A stretch of DNA of 64,000 bases from Raphanus sativus. Lineage: Eukaryota; Streptophyta; Magnoliopsida; Brassicales; Brassicaceae. The notes below the pieces were generated by a model. The model worked only from the letters and a program-made list of their open reading frames with translations. It searched no databases and was not told the DNA's origin. The stretch lies in assembly GCF_000801105.2 (NCBI RefSeq), contig NC_079519.1, positions 680,668-744,667 of the forward strand, in the 5' to 3' direction. Positions 11,252 to 22,942 of the stretch are shown piece by piece. Each line of letters opens with the position of its first letter. The first letter of the stretch is position 1. The translations under genes were made by a program, and so were the position numbers.

Positions 11252-13812
11252 ATGGCGTCTCTTAACATCACCAGGACAGCTTTCTCTACAAGCTTTCATT
11301 TTTTCCACAGGTAAAACTTACTTTCAATTCAAATCCTTTGATTTTTTTTATTTTGTTCATCCCCTGTTTTTCGTTAATTCACAAACTCTTGTAAAGCCTC
11401 CTCCTCCTTTCTGGTCTCCAACCTTGCGTCAATGTCGGAATCTTCAGACTGCTGTTTCTCCAGTAGTCACTTCAAGCTACTTGCCCACTTCCTACATCAC
11501 TCAAAAGCAAATTCAAACACCTACCTCCCCGGTAAATTTGCCTCCTTTGGAGCCCTTGTTTTCTCCAGATACCTTCTTCTTTCAATACAAGTTTTGACCA
11601 TTTTAGGTTCCAATTTGTGGGGCTGGGTTTGGTGCAGGAAAAACAAGGGGCACCAGTGCAGGAAAGTTTAGGTGCTTTTCAGAAACTCCCCATGGTGATG
11701 CCATCCATTGATTTGTATTCTTCTTCTCTCAGGAAGTCCAAAAGAGTCCAACCTACTAAAGGTCTCTGATCATCTTTATTACTCTTCACACATTCTGACT
11801 CTTTAGCCTGACTCCATTTTGGGTCTCACTCAGGCATTGCTAATATTGCAAAGCGAGAAAGGAATAGAGGTGCTAAACAGCTTGATGCACTCATGAAAAG
11901 TATGTTCATTTGCCATCCTTCCCCTCTGTTCCATATAAATAAATGATTCTTGTCTTACCAAATAAGGAATTGCTCTCTTTGTTCAAGGAACTGGCTCTAC
12001 CTTTAAAAGGATACATGGAAAGTTTTCCAAGGAGGAGACTCTTGCATCCATATGATATGAACGGTCTCTTATTGAGTTGACACTTGGTGATGGAAAGTAT
12101 CTGTTATGTCTTGCCCTCTTTAAGTCTTTCAGTCTCATTACCCTGCAACTGATTCTAGCATTGGCTTATAAATCAAGTGCTTCTTAGGTGTTAGGTAAAG
12201 TTGATGCTCTGAGGAAGAAAGTGTTATCTGTTGGAAAGGAACATGCTTCTCTCTGTGCTAAGGTCAGACTCCTTAATTCTGTCTGTCAAAAGGATGTTGT
12301 ATTTTTCATGTTAGTTTATCTTACATAGGTTGTGATTGTTACTTCAACACTAAAGGCCTTACAAGCTTCTTAAACAGTTCCATTATTCCATATTATTCTA
12401 TTATATATCACTTCAGGAATGAGATCTTTCTTTTTCTTTTCTTTGCAGGCATTGTCAAAGCGAGAGGCAGAGGACCGGTTGAGCGAAGGTGTGGAGAAGC
12501 TTGAACTGGTTTTCCAGCAACAAGGAAGAGCTGTTGATGATTTGTTAAGCATAGCAAAGGTTTGTTACTATGAATGAACCTTTTGTTTTTTCTCTTCCAG
12601 TGGTTTGATCTCTCTGACTTAATCGTTAGAGTTGTATGAAGAGAGTTATTCATTTTTTGCAGGTATTGAGAGCGATGCCAGTTGTTGATTTGGAAATGCC
12701 AACTCTTTGCCTTGTTGGAGCACCAAACGTTGGCAAGTCATCTTTGGTGCGCATTCTTTCAACAGGGAAGCCTGAGGTTTGTCTTATTATCCCAATCTTC
12801 ACATATATATTGGTATGATACCTTGCACTGTGTCTATTTCCTTATATGATTATTTTGGCAATGTCAGATTTGCAATTATCCTTTCACCACCAGAGCAATT
12901 CTGATGGGTCACGTCATTTTCAACTACCAACGATTTCAGGTAACGTGCTCTGTCTGCTTCGTAAAATCACATTCCTCATGATTTGGATTGTTAATTACTT
13001 ACCTGTTGCCAGGTGACAGACACCCCTCAGGAGATGTGATGGTAAAGTCTTGTTTGTACTACTTCTCTTGTGCCTACATGATTTTATGATATTTAATCAA
13101 GTTTTTATTCTCTTTCTTTTTTTTTTTTGGGGTCAATACAGAGGATAGGAATAACCTAGAGAAGCTAACTCTTGCTGTACTCACTCATCTTCCAACCGCC
13201 GTTCTATATGTTCATGATCTAACTGGAGAATGTGGGACTTCTCCTTCTGATCAGGTAAACATTTTCATGTGGATTCAGTGTATAATAATGCATAAATGTG
13301 CATCGATATTTTATTTGAAATGATCTGAAGAAGACAAAAAGAATGCATGTGGGTCTGATACATGCTGATTATGTTTCTATGTATTTGTTTTTGAGGGCAT
13401 TGCAGTTTGGGATTTATAAAGAAATAAAAGAAAGGTTTAAAGATTACCTGTGGATTGATGTTGTGTCCAAATGCGATCTGCTGAGAGGCTCTCCGGTGAT
13501 CTATGCCAAGGAGGATAGAAGCAGCGATGAAGCGGAAATAATCAAGTACAGGGAAACAGGACCTGATGGATCAATTCATGTCTCAGTGAAAACAGAACAA
13601 GGTCTCAGTGAGGTATGCAAAAAAAAACCCTACTAGAAATATTTAATGTCCTTAACTTAAATAAAAGAAGAAGCAAGAGTGTGTGTTTTGAGTGCTCTGC
13701 TTTCTCTCTACATGGATTGCAGCTAAAGAGCAGAGTGAAGGAAGTACTAAGTAATGAGATGGAGAAGATCATAAGTGAAGTGAGAGTTGATCCAAGTGTT
13801 GCTAGTTCTTAA
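11252..13812 (+). pseudogene. PDE318: Decayed NOG1-family chloroplast GTPase (PDE318-like)
   Basis: A multi-exon plus-strand gene for an OBG/NOG1-like P-loop GTPase, resembling Arabidopsis PDE318 (At1g80770), which is needed for plastid development. Recognisable parts are a Ser-rich N-terminus (ATG 11252), the NOG1 helical region (VLGKVDALRKKVLSVGKE), the G1 loop GAPNVGKSS (about 12719), YPFTTR, VTDTP, LEKLTLAVLTHLPTAVLYV, the SKCD motif (G4), and stop TAA at 13810. Two lesions break it. At 12051-12060 the 5-mer TATGA is duplicated, shifting the frame in front of the segment expected to read RSLIELTLGDGK. At 13025-13040 the exon reads GACACCCCTCAGGAGATGTGA, so the Gly of the G3 motif DTPG is lost and the frame hits TGA. 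The exon 1-2 junction also does not join cleanly in frame. The LINE sits in its leader. Identity is fairly sure and loss of function is likely. Confidence 0.8.
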
Positions 13813-14789
13813 GATAGAGAGATTTGCCTTTTACCTAAACTTTTCTCATTATGTCTTCTTATAAATCTTAAATAGGATTAAAATGTTAATGCATTATCTA
13901 TCAAAAGGATAAATCGTTGATGACTGTTTATATACATATAAAACTCATTTTAACTTCAAAATAAATGAAAACTTGTTTGTAATTTATGTATTATTGTAAT
14001 TTAAAATTTGGTTATTTAAGTAAGTTGAGTGGCTTGACCTATAAATAACGTATGATCATGACTTCATGAGAGCATTACACTGTTAGCCAGATCAAGTAGC
14101 AAGAAGAGGTTCAAGGTAAAAGCTTTACTCTTTTTTTCTCTCTGTTTTTTCTCCCCTGCGTCTCTCAAAGACTTGGTTCCCAAGTAACTTAGTGGTTTCT
14201 TTTTCCTTGTATAGTTCTGAAGAAGGGATCAATCTTTCACGGATCGCTCTCTGCACACCGAGATTCTCTCTTTCCCTTGTCACGTAAGTTGATTCTTCTT
14301 CTCTGGCAATACAAACTTCCTCATGAACTTCTAATTCATCATACTCGACTGCATTATGCTCTTTGACGACTCGATCTCTGCACGCCGTCCCGTGTCGCGC
14401 AAGTCTTAGGGTTTCGTTCTTTCTTTGTTTCCATCGTAAACTTCCCTTGCGTCTCGATTAGTTTGGTATCCCCTGAAAGTTCTCAAGCGTTAGTTGTTAT
14501 GTGCTTAAACTCGTATGCTGCTGTTTTTAAAGCTTTAAGCCTTTAAGATTGCTCTAATGGACAAAAAGTGTTTCTTGGATTTACGATCTTGATTTTCTTG
14601 GGGGGGTGTATATGGGCCCGCTGATGTTACGATCACCAATGACTATTTCTCTCTGTTTCCAGCATAGAACTTCCTCACCAACGTCTAGTTTCTGATCATC
14701 CATTAGCTGATGATCTTTCTCTGTGTCTTAGCTTTTACACTGTTGGCTTTTGCCTTTTTTCAGGAGTAAAATTAAAACCAAGAAAGAAG
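13813..14789 (+). other. Intergenic DNA and probable spliced leader of the next gene
   Basis: The first 200 bp are AT-rich spacer. From about 14050 to 14770 the sequence looks like transcribed leader: an apparent donor (TTCAAG|GTAAAAG near 14117), pyrimidine-rich tracts, and an acceptor-like TTTTTTCAG at 14755-14763 just before the XH-domain gene. No protein was recognised. Confidence 0.4.
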
Positions 14790-15509
14790 ATGGATGCTGT
14801 CCATAAACTGCAGAGGAAGATCAATGATCACGAAAGGAAAAGAATGCATTACGAACGCAAGATTAGTCGTCTTGAGGATGATCTTTTTGAGAGGGATCAA
14901 GAGATCATACGTGCAAAGTTCACAATATTGCAGGTTTGTATATATATCTTTTAACTTAACTCATGGCCGCACGCATCATGTTTCATTTTTCCTTTTTTTA
15001 AAAACTTATAGGCTCTGCCAGAACTAAATACTCCAGAAAATGGTCCATTGGTTGACATAGTAAGAGTCCCGGGCTACCTAGACCCAAAGATGTTCGAAGC
15101 AGCGTGTCTCAAAGCGTGCCTCAATAACCCATGTGATGATCGTGAGGGGGAAACAATGAGGAAGGATAGAGCATTGCTTGAGGCTGAAACTCTGTGCAAC
15201 GAGTGGAGAAGCAAAACCAGTAATGGACTTTGGGAGCTTTACATTGAAGGTCCGGAACAAGGAGAAGAAGATGACTGGGTACAAGTGGAGGTGCAGGATC
15301 TGCTGGACCTCAAAGAGAAATATGGCGAGGAGCTTTACAGAGCTATTAAGATAGCATGGACAGAGTCAACAGAACGTAGAAGAACAGGGGTGCAGTTGAA
15401 GCCATGGGACTATGAAGCTGGAAGGGAGAAAACGTTGACAGAGCTACTTGTTCCACTTGGAGAGCAGATCCAGTTCCTCGTTATGAAAACCAGTAAAGAA
15501 GGGAAATAG
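14790..15509 (+). CDS. Short FDM-like protein with divergent XH domain
   Basis: Two exons (14790-14933 and 15012-15509) joined across a TTGCAG|GTTTGT...TTATAG junction give about 213 residues. The first exon is a charged coiled coil (KLQRKINDHERKRMHYERK). The second aligns with the XH domain of FDM/IDN2 proteins, RNA-directed DNA methylation cofactors. It keeps the overall layout (an acidic EDDWVQVEVQ stretch, KEKYGEELYRAIKIAW, a PWDYEAGREKTLTELL tail) but lacks the usual MGELD.KPF and WHPF motifs. The zinc-finger and XS domains are absent, so it could act only as a dimerisation partner, if at all. The intact frame, clean splice sites and spliced leader favour a real gene. A recent relic is the alternative. 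In Arabidopsis, FDM5 lies next to the CAF1 gene, as here. Confidence 0.65.
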
Positions 15510-16610
15510 ATATATGAAAAATATGACTCTTGTTGTGTTAGTTTCCAAATGAGATTGGTTAATAGGAAGTCTTAACGGCACTCTTTCATGTTTAAACCCC
15601 CCTTTTTTTTTGCTTGAGATAGTTGAGTATAATTCCTCGCAATAGTTATTATTTTTGGTTCCTGAGTTTGCAAAAACCATTGTCTCCTCGTTGCTTAAGC
15701 CATATGTTACTTGGCAGATGAATCACTCTCTGTTGATGACACAAATTGTGGTCTCTTATTATTAACTTCAGTAAGTGGATTGTCAGCTGGTTTGCTCTTT
15801 GGTCTTTGCTTTTTTTTTTTTTCTGTTGAGAACTTGTTAATGAAATCAATTGGTCGTGTTCTTGTGCTACAGGAAGCAGATGCTGATGGAAGAAGATAAT
15901 GGTTGGTGGTCATTGGTCTTTAGTTTTTTTCTAAGGTTTAACCGTTTAATTATGAATGTTATTGATAATTTAGCCCAAGTTTTTAGACTTTCGCGGTGAC
16001 TTTTGTGTGTACTTAGTACGGTTTATAAAAATCCTAGCGGTTAATTTTATTATTGTTCTCCTATAAATATGAATTTCGGTAATATTGTTTTAGCAAATAA
16101 TGCAGAAAGAAAAAAATGCGACTTGAAATAAGTAGCGATTCCTAATTAAGAAAACAGAAACAACAAAACTTGTGGAGAAACAAAAAAAAATCGGATTCAG
16201 AATAGCAGAAAAACAATAAAAAGGTAAAAGAATAAATAAAAAAGAAAAGAAAAATGAAGAGAAAGTTTGATTAAATAATAAATATCACATCTTCTCCTAC
16301 CATTAGCCCTTTTGATAAACCACCACCACCACCAACCACATCCTGTGAAACCCTAGCCACACCACCAATCGCCGCCTACTCTTCCATCTACACCAGGTTC
16401 GTTTCCACCCACATGACAACCTCCTTCGATTTTCTTCGATTCATTTGTTTGAAATTAATATGATGTTTCATTGTGTATTTGGATTAATCGCAGATTTGGA
16501 ATGAAACCGGATCGGGTCTACCTCTAGATCCGTTCTAGGTTATTTCTTTAGATTCTTCAAATCCAGATGCCCCCGAGATTCATCATCATAACACATAAAA
16601 GCCACGAGCC
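15510..16610. other. Intergenic DNA and CAF1 leader
   Basis: AT-rich spacer with homopolymer runs. From about 16310 it resembles the CAF1 5' leader: a telo-box-like AAACCCTAG near 16350, a likely leader intron (donor near 16396, acceptor near 16494) and a purine-rich stretch up to the ATG. Confidence 0.4.
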
Positions 16611-17438
16611 ATGTCTCTGTTTCTAAAAGACGATTCGATCCAAATCCGGGAAGTGTGGAGCGATAACCTGCAGGAGGAGATGGATCTGATCCGAGGAGTC
16701 GTCGACGATTTCCCTTACGTGGCCATGGACACGGAGTTCCCCGGAATCGTCGTCCGCCCCGTCGGTACCTTCAAATCGAACGCCGATTACCACTACGAGA
16801 CCCTCAAGCTCAACGTCAACATCCTCAACATCATCCAGCTCGGCCTCACCTTCTCCAACGAGCAAGGCGACCTCCCCACCTGCGACAACGACAACAAGTA
16901 CTGCATCTGGCAGTTCAACTTCCGCGAGTTCGACCTCGACTCCGACATCTTCGCCGTCGACTCCATCGACCTCCTCAAGCAATCCGGCATCGACTTCGCC
17001 AAGAACACCCGGGAAGGCATCGAGTCGAGGCGATTCGCTGAGCTGCTCATGTCCTCGGGGATCGTGCTCAACGAGAACGTGCACTGGGTCACCTTCCACA
17101 GCGGTTACGACTTCGGGTACCTGCTCAAGCTCCTCACGTGCCAGAACCTTCCCGATTCTCAGACCAGCTTCTTCGAGCTCATCAACGTTTATTTCCCGAT
17201 GGTGTACGATATAAAGCACCTGATGAAGTTCTGCAACAGCCTTCACGGGGGGCTGAACAAGCTGGCGGAGTTGCTGGAGGTGGAGAGAGTTGGGATCTGT
17301 CACCAGGCGGGGTCCGATAGTTTGCTCACCTCTTGTACTTTCAGAAAGCTTAAGGAGAATTTCTTCGTTGGTCCCTTGCAGAAATATGCTGGTGTTTTGT
17401 ATGGCTTAGGTGTTGAAAATGGTCAGGTTGCTCTCTAA
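16611..17438 (+). CDS. CAF1: CCR4-associated factor 1 (CAF1) deadenylase
   Basis: An intronless gene for a 275-residue POP2/CAF1-type 3'-5' exoribonuclease, the catalytic DEDD deadenylase subunit of the CCR4-NOT complex that shortens mRNA poly(A) tails. Visible catalytic motifs are MDTEFPG near residue 39 (Asp and Glu), the Asp in [11 protein letters not shown] in the middle, and [10 protein letters not shown] near residue 227 (Asp). The length matches the family (about 270-280). The coding region is GC-rich compared with its surroundings. It sits between the XH gene and the S12 relic, which fits the position of Arabidopsis At1g80780 (annotated as CAF1 homolog 6, recalled). Confidence 0.93.
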   Translation: MSLFLKDDSIQIREVWSDNLQEEMDLIRGVVDDFPYVAMDTEFPGIVVRPVGTFKSNADYHYETLKLNVNILNIIQLGLTFSNEQGDLPTCDNDNKYCIWQFNFREFDLDSDIFAVDSIDLLKQSGIDFAKNTREGIESRRFAELLMSSGIVLNENVHWVTFHSGYDFGYLLKLLTCQNLPDSQTSFFELINVYFPMVYDIKHLMKFCNSLHGGLNKLAELLEVERVGICHQAGSDSLLTSCTFRKLKENFFVGPLQKYAGVLYGLGVENGQVAL

Positions 17439-17931
17439 TATCTTTATTAATAAAAAAATAGTAAGAAAATTTCAAATAATAAGTTCCTTCAAAGTTCTCT
17501 CTTTGTTTTTTTTACATGAGGTTGTGTTCAATAGACTGGTGTGCACTGCATGCATGATCACAGATCGTAGAACTTTTGAAAATTAAGAGGGGTAGAACAT
17601 GAAATCTGTGTCTGAAACAAAGTGACTCGAACCCGGTTTTTCTTACAAAGACCGTGAAGAAACTGAACTGGAAAACGTTTTGGTTGTCTGAATAAGGATT
17701 GCTTTTGTGGGCAAAACACATTGGTTAATATTTACTAAGGCCCAATATTGTAATTAGTGACCATGATTTGGGCTTTATAAGGCAAAATGTTACTTTAGAT
17801 CTCTTACAAATTACACCACTCACTAAATAAAAGTTCATGTGTATTTAACAGAGCCTTTGGGCTATTTAGAACAGTCCACTCTTAGTTGTTTCTTATGAGT
17901 CCTATAACTCTGTGTTTCAAAAAAAGAAGCT

Positions 17932-18240
17932 ATGAGAAAGCCTGATCCTGTTATTCCTCCTGTCGCTGAGGCAGCTGCTATTCCAGAGGACATGGATCTG
18001 ATGACTGCGAGTTAGAGCTGACTCTTACCAAGTCACGTGCTCACGGTGGTCAGGTCCTGATGAAATTGCTAAAACTTATTGAGAAGCGTGTCGCTCAGCT
18101 ATGTGTATTTGGTTGAAGACTGTTACCAACTTGATGATTTGTCAAGCTTATTAAAAGGTCTATATGCTGATCATAACATCAATTTGCTTACACTATTCCA
18201 AGTGCCAAGACCCTTTGTAAATGGGCTGGTGTAAGTTTTT
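17932..18240 (+). pseudogene. Relic of a 40S ribosomal protein S12 gene
   Basis: Translation across frames gives recognisable S12 (eS12) pieces in the right order: PVAEAAAIPEDMDLMTA, then a region matching RVAQLCV, VEDCYQLDD, LYADHNINLLT and a stretch resembling VPSAKTLGEWAGL. Several stop codons and small shifts interrupt it, for example TAG directly after the MTA segment. Arabidopsis has a pseudogene of the same family at the matching place (RPS12B, At1g80800, recalled), so the inactivation may be ancient. Confidence 0.75.
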
Positions 18241-18674
18241 GCGGATAGCTTGTTAAGTTCGTCTTATACTAATACTAGTAACTAATTGCAAGACCTATCA
18301 AAACCGGTAAACAAACAAAGTAATCAACTTTTATCTTCCTAACCAAAGAGGAAGAATGGCGGGAACATGTCTGTTAGTAAAATGTCATAAAAAGAAAAGC
18401 GTAAATTTCCTTTTTTTGTAAATCAAGTATCAAAGCTCTCCTTCATTTTTTAAATTAGATTATTTCTCCGTTTTCAGCAATTATAGTAACAAATTCTGTG
18501 ATTCAACACAATCTAAATGTTCAGTAAATTTTTTTTTTTGTTTTTGTTAAAAAAGAAAATGAATGGATACCTCATTGCCTTTATAGTTTTGTAATTAGAG
18601 AGTTAGTGGTGTGGTATATAAATTGTTTAGCACACACCGCTTAACCTCACAAGTCACAACCTTTTACCCCCCGA

Positions 18675-18676
<2 letters not shown>

Positions 18677-18710
<34 letters not shown>
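18677..18710 (+). repeat. (CT)n microsatellite in PDS5-like 5' leader
   Basis: About 17 perfect CT units lie 130 bp before the start codon of the PDS5/Tudor gene. CT runs are common in plant leaders and are length-variable. Confidence 0.9.
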
Positions 18711-18714
<4 letters not shown>

Positions 18715-18838
18715 TAACAGGATCCCAAGCGTTTGGTCGATAACAGTGTTTTCGGGTTAAGACAGTCTGATGTTCTGTTTCGTTTTCTAGGGTTTGGAAG
18801 TTAGAGAATTTCTTTTCTGGGGGGAAGGAAGAAGAAGA

Positions 18839-21800
18839 ATGGCTTGTATTGTTGGATTGAACCATCTTGCAGAAGCACTCATCGATGCTGGAAACAGACT
18901 TCTCAGCCCTCCTTCTTCAACCGACGAGCTTCTTACTCTTCTCGATGTACGTCTTCTCTTTTGATTCCTCCATCAAATTCTTGTCTTTGTTAGGTTTAGA
19001 TTCTTCGAAAATGCCGATTAGGGTTTCTCTTTCTTGCCGCTAAGGAAATCGTGATTGAATGATTTTAGTGAAAAGCTTGCTCCTTTTCTAGTGAATTCAT
19101 CTGCAAGTATATCGAACTTGTTGATTCGGCTGGCGAAAAGGTTTTTTTGTTGGATCTCTAATTCCTCCATGTCTGTATAGGAAACTGAGTGTCTGCTTAG
19201 AAAGGTGGAGCAAGATCAACCCTTGTCAATGCAGAATGCTCTAATCCCCTCCAAGAATGCTTTGGTTTCAAGTGACCTCTTAAGCCACACTGATTCTCAT
19301 GTTAGGGTTTCTCTTGTCTCCTGCTTAACCGAAATCGTCAGGATTACCGCCCCTGAAGCCCCTTACACTGATGATCAAATGAAGGTACCAAATCAAACTC
19401 ACAGTAACAACTCTCTCTTTTATGCTCTCTCTCTCTTCAAATTTTGCTCTTCTTTGTGTAATATCAACAGGAAATCTTCAGGTTGACGATAGAAGCTTTT
19501 GAGAAACTAGCTGATGCATCCTCTCGCAGCTATCAGAAAGCCGAGTCTGTTCTTGATAATGTATCAAAGGTCAAATCATGCTTGGTCTTGTTGGACTTGG
19601 AGTGCCATGACCTCATTCTTCAAATGTTTCACATCTTCTTGAAAATCATTAGGTAGGTTATTAGATATAATACAAAAAAACCTATTTTTCTAAAAAAAAA
19701 AACTCTTCAGAATTTGGGTTCTTTTTTTCATCTATTAGATCTGATCATCCACGGGTGGTGTTTTCGTCAATGGAAATGATAATGATCACACTATTAGATG
19801 AAACCGAAGAAGTGTCCACGGATATGCTCACTACTCTATTAGCTAGTGTCAAAAAGGATAATCAGGTGAGGTTTCTTCCTGTTTACAAGTTTAATTCTCT
19901 CTTACCAGTAAACAAACTTTTAGGTTTTGATTTTGTCTCATTTTTTTAGAATGTTTCACCAATGGCTTGGAGTCTTGTGGAGAAGGTTCTTAGTAGATGT
20001 GCCCGTAAACTTAAACCCTACATCATGGAAGCTTTGAAGTCTACAGGGGCCAGCTTGGATACGTATTCACCAGTAGTTACGACCATATGCCAGACTGTTT
20101 TCGAAACTCCTAAGGTCCACAATGTTGTTGACACCAAAGAAAATGAGGTATTCTTGTTGTTACCCTGAGCTCTATCTTTTGATGCTTGTTTGAGTTGAAA
20201 TAGGGAGATAAGTAGCCCCAAGTGATTCGTTGAAGGTATTGTATTTGGTGAGCTCGTTCATTGTAGAGTTTCAGCATCTTTATTTAACCAAAATACGCTT
20301 GATCTAGGACAAACTGGTTTTGGGGCATTCTCGCAAGGAGACTCGTTCTAAAAGTGGTTTGAAGAAACCTGCGAGAGATGGAACGCCACGAATCAGTGAG
20401 AATGAAAAATCAAGAAATGGAAAGCAAGTGGTGTGGTCTGAGAGTAGAGATGCAGAAACAGAGTTAGGAGTTACAGGGAAGAGAGGAAGGAAACCCAATT
20501 CATTGATGAATCCTGAGGAAGGTTATGACATTCCTTGGCTTTCAGGGAAAAGAGATTATTTCAAGACATGTTCATCAAACAAAAAGCTTCAGAGAAAAGG
20601 ATCAGGAGGAGGAGAATCATCACTTGAAAAGCTGGCTGCAAAGAGAACACCTCCGGCTAAAGAATCTTCCCCAGCCACGACTAGTAGGGCTCTGACGGGT
20701 TCGGTTAAACGAAGCAGGGTTAAGATGGAGGACATTGATCATGATTTAGATTCTCCTTCTTCACCGAAACTGAAGAAGTTGGCATCATGCTTCCGGGATG
20801 AAGAGCCTGTTGAGAAAGAACCAAACCAGGAGAGCTATGAAATACCAGAAGATGACAGAAAGATAGGAGAATCAAGCAAGAGGACAAAGTCCCAGAATGG
20901 CGGGAAAAAGAAGGCAATTGTGAACTCCAGCGGAAAACGATCATCAGCTCGCACAGCTGCTAAGAAAAAGAATTTGGAAGGTGCATCTTGGGATACTCCT
21001 CCTGTTCCACAATCATCAAAGGACAAGGTAGAAGACGACTAGACGAGATGATCATATATTTCTCTTCTTTTAATTAATGATATCACAAGAATTTATGTAG
21101 CCTTTCATATTTTGACCGACCTTTGCAGAAGAAGGTTTCTCAAGTTGCTTCTAAACCATTGGCAGAAGAATCTGAAGAAACTTCAAAGAGCCAACCAAAG
21201 AGGAGAAAAGAAGTGGTATAATAAGCCTTCTGTCTCCATTATTAGCCTTTTATTGTCACATATCTGTTACAAACTGATATCTCCTCTTTTTTAGGAGTCT
21301 GATAAGAATGGCTTTGGTGAGGATTTGGTGGGTAAGAGAGTTAAAGTCTGGTGGCCGCTCGACAAGACGTAAGTAGATCATATGAAAGTTGAATGTCTTT
21401 GTTTCTGAGTGTACCTTAATCTTCGTTGACGACGGTCTATCGATGTGCAGTTTTTATGAAGGCGTCATAGATTCTTATTGTAGTCGCAAGAAGACGCATG
21501 GGGTGAGATACTATCTCTGATATCTGCTACTCAATTATGTCTCTCCTACTACCAGAATTATGGAATATTTGGTTTCCCCCACACATTTGTTGCAGGTAGC
21601 ATATACTAATGGAGACTCAGAAGAGCTTTATCTCGTTAAAGAACGCTGGGAGTTACTTGAGGATCTCCCTTCTGCCAGTGAGGTACTGTGGCTTCTTTAG
21701 TTAATGATATCATAAAAAAACTGTGTTGAATCGCATGTATCGACCGACTTTTGCAGAAGAAGAAATCTCAAGTTGCAGCTAGACCGTTGGCAGAAGAATC

Positions 21801-22942
21801 TGAAGAAAATTCAAAGAGCCATCAAGTGATTAGTCGGACAACAAAAAAAGAAGTGGTATAATAAGCTCTGTCGCCTTTATGTCCCGATATCAGCCTTTGG
21901 TTGTCGCATATCTGTTAAATAACTCTTCATTTCAGGGCTCTGGCGAGGATTTGGTCGGGAAGAGAGTTAATATCTGGTGGCCGCTCGACAAGACGTAAGT
22001 GCATCACCATATGAAAGTTGTTGAATGGTTCTTGTTTCCATGTGTAGCTTTATCTTTGATTGTCTTTCACTGTGGCAGTTTTTATGAAGGCGTTGTGGAG
22101 TCTTATTCTAGTCATAAGAATAAGCATACGGTGAGATACCATCTCTGATATCTGCTGCTCAATTATGTTGGTCCTGTCAGCAGAATCATGGAATGTTTGT
22201 TCCGCATATTTGGCTGCAGGTAGTATATACTGATGGAGAATCAGAACAGCTTAATCTCGTTAAAGAACGCTGGGAGCTACTTGAGGATCCCTCTTCTGCT
22301 AGTGAGGTACTTTGTTTGTTTCTTGTGAATGTGCAGTCATAATGCTTAATGATGTCCCACAAAATCTATCAGCAGGATATGGAGATTGATCTGCCAGAGT
22401 CCGTTCCTTTATTTGACATGTGAGTAAACACGGATCATGTGTCAGCTTCTCATTATTGTGATCTGTGTGTAAAGTTATGGTTTTCTGTTGTTTTATGATT
22501 GTGCAGAATGCAGAAAGTCAAGAAAAGCAAAAACGTGGAATCATCATCAAAGAAGGATTCTGGCAAAAAGGCAAGGGAAGGGAAGAATCTCAAATCGTTG
22601 AAAGAGTTGAGTGCTGCTGAAACTGGCAGAAGAGAAGAGGAGGAAGTGAGTCGGGATGTGGATGAGGAAAGCGAAGATGAGTATTATAATAGTGAGATGC
22701 AAGAAAGTGAAGAGAACCTGAAAGTGACCGAGACAGAAGCTAAGGAAGACGAGAAACAGTTTCAAAATCCAGAGGTTGAGAGTGACAGAGATGGCTCAGA
22801 GTCGGAAGAAGAGCCAAAGTGGAGAGAAACGGATGATCTGGAGGACGAAGCAGAAGAGGGAGAAGAGGCTGATAATAAAGTGCCGAAAAGCACAAGCCAG
22901 TCTGAGATTGAGAAAGACTCTGATGAAGAGAGAGGGTCTTGA
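18839..22942 (+). CDS. PDS5D: PDS5-like cohesion cofactor with two Tudor domains
   Basis: A multi-exon gene. Exon 1 (18839-18946) starts ATGGCTTG and encodes MACIVGLNHLAEALIDAG. The following exons give a HEAT-like PDS5 N-terminus (DSHVRVSLVSCLTEIVRI, DHPRVVFSSMEMIMI). PDS5 proteins bind cohesin and tune sister-chromatid cohesion and repair. A long Lys/Ser/Glu-rich linker (20308-21042) looks disordered and nuclear. Two Tudor-like modules follow: DLVGKRVKVWWPLDKT plus FYEGVIDSY and LVKERWELLED in the first, and DLVGKRVNIWWPLDKT plus FYEGVVESY and LVKERWELLED in the second. The C-terminus is highly acidic (EEEVSRDVDEESEDEYY) and ends at 22940-22942. Small PDS5 paralogues of Arabidopsis (At1g80810 is the positional match, recalled) carry one Tudor domain as far as I remember. 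Exact exon limits in the linker are approximate. Confidence 0.85.
21060..22310 (+). repeat. ~630-bp tandem duplication of the Tudor exon block
   Basis: Two copies, roughly 21060-21690 and 21690-22310, repeat exons and introns alike. Landmarks recur at an offset of 627-631 bp: TTAATGATATCA (21074 and 21701), TCTCAAGTTGC, GATTTGGT, GACAAGACGTAAGT, and the LLEDL/P exon end. Each copy contains the whole multi-exon Tudor module, and the splice sites are kept in both. Confidence 0.85.

Noticed and set aside
16623..17303. 226-codon open frame antisense to CAF1
   Set aside because: Repetitive Val/Glu/Asp composition caused by the GC-rich sense gene. No domain.
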